A stretch of DNA of 5,548 nt from Candidatus Hydrogenedentota bacterium (GTDB taxonomy: Bacteria; Hydrogenedentota; Hydrogenedentia; Hydrogenedentales; CAITNO01), in the NCBI GenBank assembly GCA_022710255.1, contig JAKLHG010000290.1, positions 1-5,548 of the forward strand. The letters are read 5' to 3'. How positions within the stretch are numbered: position 1 is the stretch's first letter; every line of letters begins with the position of its first letter. A program made the translations under genes and the position numbers. Below are positions 1 through 5,548 of the stretch, piece after piece. The notes under the pieces were generated by a model. It was not told the DNA's origin and searched no databases. It saw nothing but the letters and a program-made list of their open reading frames with translations.

Positions 1-2370
1 ATTGATTTTCGGGATTGCAATCGACTTGCCCCGCCCGCGCCGTGACGGATGGCCCTCCATGGGCGCACGGCGGCTGTCGCGGAAATCTCTATCCCTGCTG
101 TCCGGCCGCGACGAGCGCCTTCTGTCGCCCTGAGAATCGTGATCAAACCGTTCCGCGCCCGGCGCACCACCCTCCGCACCCTGTCTATACTGGCGGGGGG
201 GACGTGTCAGGGGTAATTTGGCGGCATTGCGTATGGAGAGGGCGATCTTCTTGGCCTCCAAGTCGACATGGGTGACAAGTACCTTGACGACATCTCCCAC
301 CTGCAGCGCGCGTTTAGGATCATTCAATATATTGCGCCCGACTTCGGAGCGATGAACGAGCCCTTCCTGGTCAATCCCTAAAGAAACAAAAATACCGAAA
401 TCAGTGATGTTGGTAACGATGCCCTCAAGGACCATGTCCGGTTTGAGGTCTTCAATCCCGTTCAGGACTATCATATTCTGCGGCGGCCTGAAACGGCGGC
501 GCGGATCACGCCCGATTCGGCCGAGTTCATAACAGATATCCTCCAGAGCCAGGGGTCCCGTCGTTTCATCGGCCATCCCCTGCAAATCAAGCCCCCGCAG
601 CAGCTCCGGCTTTTCGCGCACCTGGTCAAGGGAACATTCCAAAGCACTCAGCATTTTTTCTACCGCCGGATAGGACTCGGGATGTATCGTCGAATCGTCC
701 AGCGGGTTTTCAGCGCCGCTTATCTTCAGGAATCCGGCACATTGCTGGAAGGTCTTTTCGCCGATTCCGGACACTTCCAACAAGTCGTCGCGCTTGGAAA
801 ATTTGCCCAATTCGGTTCTTTTCTCGACCAGAGCCTGGGCCACGCCCAGCTGCAACCCGCTGACATACCGCAATAATTCCACCGAATCGGTATTGGCATC
901 CGCGCCGATTCTGTTGACAACAGATTCAACGGTACGGACCGCTCCCGATTGCAGGCGCCGCCGATTCACGCCCATGGCCAGCCGCGCGGGAATTAAATTC
1001 CAGGGTTCCACCTTCACCAATTCGCGAAGGGTATCCTGGAGCCGCCTTCCCACCGATATCGCCGCGCGCACTTGTTCTTCCTTGTCTGGAAACTCCTGTA
1101 CGGCAAGGGGAGAATGTGAATAGGCGGACAATCCCGCATCCTGCACGAGGGTGCCGAATGCGGGCACCTTGTTCTTTTGCAGATAAGACTGAACCAGGCG
1201 CAGGGCCTCACGCCCGCCCGGGGCGCTACTGATGCCGATGCCCTTGGGAGAGTGGGCTTCCAGCATGGAGCCTAACGCTTTTTCCATTTCCGCGTCCAGG
1301 CCCTCCTGCGTATCCGCCGTGACGGAGGCCGCCGACAGGAAAGCGCCCCGGTTGTCCAGGGCGGCGAGAACACGCACCCGGGGTGACCAGCAACAGATAC
1401 CAATAACGGGCTCCGGTCCAACCGGGGCCGTCAGCAGCAAATTGCGCAGATGATCCCGGCAGGCTGCGATGGCGGCGTCTTCCGCATCGCGCCTGACCCT
1501 GGTGAAGACCTCTTCCTCGATGACGGGACGAAGCAGGCGTTTATAGGCGTCGGTGACTGCCGCCTCGATTTCCACGGCATAGGCGTTCTGGGAATCCTGG
1601 ATGAACCGTCCGGCAATGGACCGGATGAGCTTTTCATCATCAACGACCAGTTCCACCCGCAGCGCATTACGCTGCTCGCCCTGAAGTATCGTCAAGAACA
1701 CCTCTTCAGTCACATCTTTCAAAGGATGGCGATAATTTTTAAACGCGCCATATCTCGACGCCTTGTCCGCCTCAACCCGTGTTGGATGGACCGCCAGCAC
1801 ACCTTCTTCATAAAGGTTTTTACGCACCTCCTGCCTGATATCCGCATTCATGGCGATGCACTCGGCGAGAATGTGCCGAGCGCCTTCCAGCGCCTCTTCC
1901 ACGGAAAGCACCTGTTTGTCCACCAGTACGAAGGATTCGGCGTAAAGAACCGGGGGCGGGGAAGTGGGCGACTGGGCCCAGATATAATCCGCGAGGGGAA
2001 GCAGGCCCTTGTTCGCCGCGATGGCGGCGCGGTTGTTGCGCTGTTTTTTGAAAGGCAGGCTGATATCCTCGAGCGTGACATGGTCATGGCAGGCCTCAAG
2101 AACGCCGCGCAACGCATCGGTAAGGCGCCCCTGCTTTTCGATATTCTCCAGGATGGCGTTTTTGCGGGAAGAAAGGGCGGTGAAATAATTATTCCTTTCT
2201 TCAATGCGTTCCAACTTGCTTTCGCTCAGCCCGCCCGTAAGATCCTTTCTGTATCGCGCCACAAACGGAATCGTCGCGCCCTTGACGAAAAGACCGATGG
2301 CGGCCTCCACCACTTCAGGCTTCAACCGCAGTTCATCCGCAATCAACTCGATAAAATGCTGTGCAATCAT
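1..2370 (-). CDS. tex: Tex-like S1 RNA-binding protein, divergent, 3' end beyond the window
   Basis: Tex/Spt6-family proteins are cytoplasmic nucleic-acid-binding scaffolds linked to transcription and RNA turnover. This frame has no stop for 790 codons and leaves the window at its left edge. The start is ATG with GGAG six bases upstream. Seen in order: the Tex N-terminal helical region (IPFVARYRK at residues 34-42, TGGL at 45-48); the family block LPFKKQRNNRAAIA at 105-118; an RNase H-like YqgF region from about 322; ARRLQD-like GRRLQDTLRELVK around 440-453; tandem helix-hairpin-helix with SGIGEKTF at 534-541; an S1 domain at about 643-714 (EGIVTNITDFGIFV); and an Arg/Asp/Ser-rich tail from 715 onward. 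E. coli Tex is about 773 residues, so this one is slightly long. The usual DPGxRTG, IGNGTASRE and GVGQYQHDV signatures are all replaced (CCWSPRV at 326-332, IGISSAPGGRE around 378-388, IPARLAMGV at 460-468), so it is a degenerate paralogue or a divergent lineage form. Family assignment is strong; exact function is not known. Confidence 0.93.
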   Translation of the reverse strand, partial: MIAQHFIELIADELRLKPEVVEAAIGLFVKGATIPFVARYRKDLTGGLSESKLERIEERNNYFTALSSRKNAILENIEKQGRLTDALRGVLEACHDHVTLEDISLPFKKQRNNRAAIAANKGLLPLADYIWAQSPTSPPPVLYAESFVLVDKQVLSVEEALEGARHILAECIAMNADIRQEVRKNLYEEGVLAVHPTRVEADKASRYGAFKNYRHPLKDVTEEVFLTILQGEQRNALRVELVVDDEKLIRSIAGRFIQDSQNAYAVEIEAAVTDAYKRLLRPVIEEEVFTRVRRDAEDAAIAACRDHLRNLLLTAPVGPEPVIGICCWSPRVRVLAALDNRGAFLSAASVTADTQEGLDAEMEKALGSMLEAHSPKGIGISSAPGGREALRLVQSYLQKNKVPAFGTLVQDAGLSAYSHSPLAVQEFPDKEEQVRAAISVGRRLQDTLRELVKVEPWNLIPARLAMGVNRRRLQSGAVRTVESVVNRIGADANTDSVELLRYVSGLQLGVAQALVEKRTELGKFSKRDDLLEVSGIGEKTFQQCAGFLKISGAENPLDDSTIHPESYPAVEKMLSALECSLDQVREKPELLRGLDLQGMADETTGPLALEDICYELGRIGRDPRRRFRPPQNMIVLNGIEDLKPDMVLEGIVTNITDFGIFVSLGIDQEGLVHRSEVGRNILNDPKRALQVGDVVKVLVTHVDLEAKKIALSIRNAAKLPLTRPPRQYRQGAEGGAPGAERFDHDSQGDRRRSSRPDSRDRDFRDSRRAPMEGHPSRRGRGKSIAIPKIN

Positions 2371-2376
2371 GAATCA

Positions 2377-2380
2377 CTCC
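2377..2380 (-). promoter_or_regulatory. Ribosome-binding site of the Tex-like gene
   Basis: On the minus strand GGAG lies six bases before the ATG at 2370. This supports that ATG as the start, and the first residues already match the Tex N-terminal region. Confidence 0.75.
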
Positions 2381-2408
2381 AACTCTGAACAGAAAGGACC
2401 AGCCCTGC

Positions 2409-2441
2409 AAAAAACTACCGTCCGCAACCGCGTGTTCCGGT
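2409..2441 (-). terminator. Hairpin followed by T6: possible terminator or leader attenuator
   Basis: Read on the minus strand, ACCG pairs with CGGT as an outer stem, with AAC/GTT pairing inside it. Two bases (AG) separate the stem from six consecutive T. The stem is short and interrupted, so it is a weak match to an intrinsic terminator. It lies between the candidate tex promoter and the tex start, so it could end argS read-through or attenuate tex transcription. It may also be chance. Confidence 0.3.
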
Positions 2442-2477
2442 CGCGCGCGCCGCGCCAAATAAGATGAGGCACACCCG

Positions 2478-2508
2478 TGCGTAAAGTGTATCAGAACACG
2501 TTTACGCA
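2478..2508. repeat. Inverted repeat overlapping the candidate promoter (operator-like)
   Basis: The left arm TGCGTAAAGTGT and right arm ACACGTTTACGCA are reverse complements except for one extra base in the right arm. They form 8 bp plus 4 bp of pairing around a six-base centre (ATCAGA). The repeat covers the -10 box and the whole spacer up to the -35. No T tract follows on either strand, so it does not look like a terminator. A dimeric repressor site is one possible reading; an RNA hairpin is another. Confidence 0.5.
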
Positions 2509-2513
2509 AGCAA
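2485..2513 (-). promoter_or_regulatory. Candidate sigma70-type promoter for the Tex-like gene
   Basis: On the minus strand, TTGCTT (2513-2508) and TACACT (2490-2485) are separated by exactly 17 bases. The second box is preceded by TGA, giving an extended -10 (TGnTACACT). The -35 box matches the consensus at three of six positions and the -10 at four of six. Transcription would start near 2478 and leave a leader of about 108 nt. The 196-nt gap after argS, compared with 32 and 57 nt elsewhere, fits a separate promoter here. This is inferred from sequence only. Confidence 0.45.
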
Positions 2514-2566
2514 TTTCAATCTGAAGACAACCGGAGGCGCCGTACACCCGTCGCCGACCGGAAAGT

Positions 2567-4264
2567 TTACATGCGCTCAGGCGTATCAATGCCCAGGATG
2601 CCCAGCGCATTGGACAAGGTCTGCAGCGCGGCTTCACACAATCGCAGGCGCATGTGGAGCGTGGCTTCGTTGTCCGCGGTCAACACGGGGCACTCATGAT
2701 AAAACGCGGTGAAAACATGGGCCAGTTCCAGGGCATAGTTGGCGATGGGCGCGCAGTTATGTTGGATCATCGAATCAGAGACCACTTTCGGGAGTTGCGC
2801 CATTGTTTTGAGTAACATCCATTCCTGATCTGTGGTCACCTGGAACGCCTCCCGGGACAGATCCGGGATTTCCCTGTCCCACTTGCGCAAAATGGACCGT
2901 ATGCGGGCGCAACAATATAACATGTAAGGGCCTGTGTCGCCGTTGAAAGAAAGCGCGGTTTCCAGGTCAAATATTACATTCTTTGCCGGCTTTACCCGCA
3001 GTACCGCGAATCGTATGGCGGACACGGCGACCAGGTCCGCAATCACGCGGCGGTCGTCCTCGGAAAGGTCGGGGAATTGCTCCGTGACCCGGTCTTGGGA
3101 AATGGCTGATGCCTGGTCCAGGAAATCGGAAAGCAGCACCACGTTCCCTTCCCGCGTGGACATGATGCCCTGAGAAAGCCGGATATAGGAATAGTAGATG
3201 GCTTCCGGCGCGGGAATGCCCGCCGCATCCAGGATAAGCGCGAGCTGCTGCGCATACAGTTTATGATCTTCTCCGAGCACCATGATGTTGATATCCGCAT
3301 TGCGTCCATGCTTGTCCAGCGAATACAGCAAATCACGGCACCCGTACATGGAAGAACCGTTCGCCCGACGCAGCACGAAATAACGTCCCTCTTCGGCGCC
3401 GTATCCCAGCCGGGAAAGGTCTACCACGCGCCGCCCCTCTTCGTCCGTGAAAATGGCGCCCCGCCCTTCCAGCGCCGCTTCGATGGCGGGCCAGCGCGGG
3501 TCGTTCACATAGACGGATTCATGGTCAAAACAATCATAGGACACATTGAGTCGGCGCAGCACTTCCAATTGCCCCTGAAGGCACAGTTCGGTCACCCGGT
3601 AAAATTTTTCCCGGGTCTCGGGGTCCCCGGCTTCCATTTTTACCAGCAGTTCATAACCCCGGGCGGCAAATTCAGGATCGTCTTTCGCCCGTTGATTCGC
3701 CGCGACATAGATATCCAGCATCCGGTCAAACGTGACACCCTCAAGTTCCGACGCCACCAGCACCAGAAGGCCTATCTGCCTGCCCATGTCGTTCACATAA
3801 TAATGAACTTCGACATCATATCCTTCAAACCGCATCAGACGCGCCAGGCTGTCGCCGATCATGGCGCAGCGTCCCCGGCCGACATGGGGACTTGCGTTGG
3901 GGTTGATGCTTGTGTGTTCTATCAGCACCCGTTTGCCTCGGCCGCTGCCCCCGGCGCCCCAACAGTCCCCGGCCAGAAGAATATCCCGCAGCATGGCAAA
4001 CCCCACGCGCTTCCTGTCAAAGAACAGGTTCAGGTAGGGGCCCGACGCGGTGGCCGTGGCAACGCATTCGTCGAAGGACACCCGTTGCGCCATGTCCTGC
4101 GCCATAACATGGGGGGCGACTTTCCGTTTTTTAGCCGGAATAAACGCGGGAATGGCGACATCGCCCATTTCCAGGGCGGGCGGTGTTCCCAATTGTATGT
4201 CTTCCGGGACCAACTCCGGGTAGCAGTCAATCACCGACTTGATAATGGACTCATAACACAGCAC
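2567..4264 (-). CDS. argS: Arginyl-tRNA synthetase (ArgRS, class Ia)
   Basis: This enzyme charges tRNA-Arg with arginine using ATP in the cytoplasm and is essential for translation. The 565 residues are full length for the family (about 550-600). Domains seen: an N-terminal additional domain (LEMGDVAIPAF at 31-41, SGPYLNLFF at 74-82); the Rossmann catalytic core with the HIGH-equivalent HVGR at 127-130 followed by IGDSLARL; LGYGAEEGRYFVLRR at 286-300 and the GEDHKLYAQQ block at 331-340; the KMSKS-equivalent IMSTR at 367-371 followed by EGNVVLL; and the DALR-type anticodon-binding helical domain from about 444 (TGPYMLY) to the C-terminus, which ends LGIDTPERM, a typical ArgRS ending. Both signatures are variants: R replaces the last His of HIGH and Ile replaces the first Lys of KMSKS. 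The GTG start is supported by GAGGAG eight bases upstream. It lies 32 nt after the parvulin gene and is probably co-transcribed with it. Confidence 0.97.
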   Translation of the reverse strand: MLCYESIIKSVIDCYPELVPEDIQLGTPPALEMGDVAIPAFIPAKKRKVAPHVMAQDMAQRVSFDECVATATASGPYLNLFFDRKRVGFAMLRDILLAGDCWGAGGSGRGKRVLIEHTSINPNASPHVGRGRCAMIGDSLARLMRFEGYDVEVHYYVNDMGRQIGLLVLVASELEGVTFDRMLDIYVAANQRAKDDPEFAARGYELLVKMEAGDPETREKFYRVTELCLQGQLEVLRRLNVSYDCFDHESVYVNDPRWPAIEAALEGRGAIFTDEEGRRVVDLSRLGYGAEEGRYFVLRRANGSSMYGCRDLLYSLDKHGRNADINIMVLGEDHKLYAQQLALILDAAGIPAPEAIYYSYIRLSQGIMSTREGNVVLLSDFLDQASAISQDRVTEQFPDLSEDDRRVIADLVAVSAIRFAVLRVKPAKNVIFDLETALSFNGDTGPYMLYCCARIRSILRKWDREIPDLSREAFQVTTDQEWMLLKTMAQLPKVVSDSMIQHNCAPIANYALELAHVFTAFYHECPVLTADNEATLHMRLRLCEAALQTLSNALGILGIDTPERM

Positions 4265-4272
4265 GTATGCAA

Positions 4273-4278
4273 CTCCTC
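4273..4278 (-). promoter_or_regulatory. Ribosome-binding site fixing the GTG start of argS
   Basis: GAGGAG on the minus strand sits eight bases before GTG at 4264. No in-frame ATG occurs between it and the first conserved ArgRS residues, so the GTG start is the best choice. Confidence 0.8.
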
Positions 4279-4296
4279 AACACCGGCTTGCGGGCG

Positions 4297-4863
4297 TCAG
4301 GTTTCGTGGCTACCGGGGGCGTCCGGCGCCTCTTGTTCTTTTTCAAGCAACTCCAGAGCCTTTTGCTCAATATCCTTTTCGTAGCGTTCCGCCTCCGCAA
4401 TATGCCGGTCATCCACACGTATCACATGAAACCCGAACTGGGTCTGGATAATTTCGCTTATCGCGCCCACCTCTCCTTTCCAGCAATACTCCTCGAATTC
4501 CGCCGCATAGGTACCCCGGGGCGCCCAGCCCATGTCGCCGCCGCGCCTTTTACTGGCAGTATCGTCGGAATGGGACTTGGCAAGTTTCTCGAAACTTTCC
4601 CCGGCCAGGAGGCGTTCACGCAGTTCGGATATGCGCTCATAGGCGCGTCCCCGGTCCACGGGGTCGTTCGCATCGAAGGAAATCAGAATATGGCTTGCCC
4701 GGACCATGCTGGCGACCGGGCGTGGTTTGCGCCCCGTATAAATCACCGCCAGCATAAGGCAGATCAGGACAAGGATTCCCAACCAGATATACTTCGTCAG
4801 GTCCCGGGGTTCCTTTTCCGGTTCAGGGGTGTCCGGCGCGGGAACTCTTTCGTTTGCGTTCAT
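4297..4863 (-). CDS. Membrane-anchored parvulin-type peptidyl-prolyl cis-trans isomerase
   Basis: Parvulins catalyse cis-trans isomerisation of prolyl bonds and assist protein folding; anchored forms such as PrsA or PpiD act outside the cytoplasm. From the ATG at 4863 the protein has 188 residues: a short Pro/Glu-rich N-terminus, one hydrophobic segment at about 25-43 (YIWLGILVLICLMLAVIYT), then a single parvulin domain at about 54-155. Family hallmarks are RASHILI at 55-61, the FEKLAKSHSDD block at 91-101, RRGGDMGW at 106-113 and FGFHVIRV at 143-150, with His58 and His146 at the expected active-site positions. A short charged helix and a Pro/Gly-containing tail follow. There is no SurA-type N-terminal chaperone domain. 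An in-frame ATG at 4881 would add six residues, but GGGAG lies seven bases before the 4863 ATG, so the shorter form is preferred. The gene starts 57 nt after the GspF-family gene and is probably in its operon. Its client proteins are unknown. Confidence 0.9.
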   Translation of the reverse strand: MNANERVPAPDTPEPEKEPRDLTKYIWLGILVLICLMLAVIYTGRKPRPVASMVRASHILISFDANDPVDRGRAYERISELRERLLAGESFEKLAKSHSDDTASKRRGGDMGWAPRGTYAAEFEEYCWKGEVGAISEIIQTQFGFHVIRVDDRHIAEAERYEKDIEQKALELLEKEQEAPDAPGSHET

Positions 4864-4870
4864 TGGCAGT

Positions 4871-4875
4871 CTCCC
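4871..4875 (-). promoter_or_regulatory. Ribosome-binding site deciding the start of the parvulin gene
   Basis: GGGAG lies seven bases before the ATG at 4863, while the upstream in-frame ATG at 4881 has no clear purine-rich site at proper spacing. This favours the downstream start. Confidence 0.6.
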
Positions 4876-4920
4876 GTTCATGTTTTCAGGCCAGGCCGCA
4901 TGCCGTCGCCTGTCCCTATT

Positions 4921-5548
4921 TTAAAACATGCCGTACAAGTTTCCGTAAAAAGTAATGACAATATAGGCCACAGCGCCGCCAACCGCCAGCGTAATCAGAA
5001 CCTGCAGCACCTTCGCCAAAACGCTTACGGCGGTACGTGCTTCTTCAAAACTGTATTCCGCCGCTTTCTGCAAGGTTTCATCAAGGGTGCCGGACTGTTC
5101 ACCCACGGCAAGCATTTCCCGGCCGATCCGACCGAGGTACCGGCTTTTGGAGAAGGCTTCCACCAGCGAACCGCCCCGAGTCACCACAGGCACGGCACGC
5201 ATCAAATCCGCTTCAATGGCGGGGTTCATGGTCATGGCCGCGCTGCGTGTAATGCATTGCCTTATATCCAGGCCGGCCTGGACCAGCAGGGACATTCCCC
5301 GGTAAAAACGGGCCAGGGCAAATTTTTCCAGGATGCGGTTCACGGGCCAGAGTCCCCTCATCGCCACGGCCGTTATTCCTTGCAACCAGCCAAGGCGCGC
5401 CAACACCACCAGCCCAGCCGCCGCCAGAACCACCGTGAAAAGTGCCACGCCCTGAAAGCGGAGATAGGAAAGCAGGAAGGCATGCATGGAAAAACGGCCC
5501 CCGGAACCGTTCAACACGCCCCCGACGGACCTGATAATACCCAGGGCG
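4921..5548 (-). CDS. GspF/PilC-family inner-membrane platform protein, C-terminal part
   Basis: GspF and PilC form the inner-membrane platform that couples the cytoplasmic ATPase to pseudopilus or pilus assembly in type II secretion and type IV pilus systems. The open frame crosses the right edge, so the 5' end is missing; 208 codons are visible before TAA. Seen: a hydrophobic segment near the start (GVALFTVVLAAAGLVVLARL); the second T2SSF domain (FALARFYRGMSLLVQAGLDI, then a GGSLVEAFSKS segment and IGREMLAVGEQSGTLDETL, the family's typical GExSGxL motif); and a C-terminal membrane segment (LITLAVGGAVAYIVITFYG). The GTG at 5517 is not the start, because the frame is open upstream and the family has another domain and membrane segment there. 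I cannot separate GspF from PilC without the rest of the operon, so no symbol is given. It is the first visible gene of the gspF-like, parvulin, argS run. Confidence 0.92.
   Translation of the reverse strand, partial: ALGIIRSVGGVLNGSGGRFSMHAFLLSYLRFQGVALFTVVLAAAGLVVLARLGWLQGITAVAMRGLWPVNRILEKFALARFYRGMSLLVQAGLDIRQCITRSAAMTMNPAIEADLMRAVPVVTRGGSLVEAFSKSRYLGRIGREMLAVGEQSGTLDETLQKAAEYSFEEARTAVSVLAKVLQVLITLAVGGAVAYIVITFYGNLYGMF

Noticed and set aside
1..2370. Possible frameshifts or pseudogene status of the Tex-like gene
   Set aside because: Reading codons from ATG at 2370 to position 1 gives no stop, and conserved blocks at the N-terminus, helix-hairpin-helix and S1 domains are all in one frame.
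1450..2388. A 312-codon open frame on the plus strand
   Set aside because: It lies antisense to the Tex-like frame, which shows clear family motifs throughout; the plus-strand translation shows no recognisable domain and reflects codon bias of the opposite strand.
2441..2456. Alternating GC tract in the tex leader
   Set aside because: Short and expected by chance in GC-rich DNA; no repeat unit or phase-variation pattern.
2531..2561. Inverted repeat CCGG...GGCG/CGCC...CCGG just after the argS stop, as a terminator
   Set aside because: Only two 4-bp stems split by an unequal internal loop, and no real T tract follows on the minus strand; kept only as a weak possibility.
3263..4384. A 373-codon open frame on the plus strand
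   Set aside because: It is antisense to argS and crosses into the parvulin gene; the argS frame is certain and the antisense product has no recognisable motif.
5515..5517. GTG as the start of the GspF-family gene
   Set aside because: The frame stays open to the window edge and the family needs an upstream domain and membrane segment, so the gene begins outside the window.

Overview
The window holds four protein-coding genes, all on the minus strand. Transcription runs from the right edge to the left, in the order GspF/PilC-family secretion protein (5' end off the right edge), membrane-anchored parvulin prolyl isomerase, arginyl-tRNA synthetase (argS), and a Tex-like S1 RNA-binding protein whose 3' end lies off the left edge. 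The DNA is fairly GC-rich and densely coding, with Shine-Dalgarno sites of the GGAG type, so it is a bacterial chromosome. A GspF-type protein implies a type II secretion or type IV pilus machine, hence probably a Gram-negative (diderm) bacterium. The ArgS active-site variant (HVGR within a PNASPHVGR context) hints at a deep-branching lineage of the PVC/Hydrogenedentes kind, but this is from memory of the family and only a weak inference.

Region by region: 4921-5548 is the C-terminal part of a GspF/PilC protein. 4297-4863 is a single-pass membrane parvulin with a strong ribosome-binding site that favours an internal ATG. 2567-4264 is a complete 565-residue ArgS starting at GTG behind a GAGGAG site. 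2371-2566 is the only real intergenic space, and it holds a candidate promoter overlapped by an inverted repeat, then a hairpin with a T tract in the putative leader. 1-2370 is one unbroken reading frame of 790 codons encoding a Tex-family protein. It is easy to miss because it runs off the left edge without a stop.

The first three genes are closely spaced (57 and 32 nt) and probably co-transcribed. The Tex gene follows a 196-nt gap and probably has its own promoter. The set mixes envelope functions (secretion platform, extracytoplasmic folding) with core information processing (tRNA charging, transcription/RNA handling). I see no mobile element, CRISPR array, RNA gene, toxin-antitoxin pair or defence system. 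The most interesting points are a Tex protein that has lost the signature motifs of its central RNase H-like domain, and the palindrome sitting inside the likely tex promoter.
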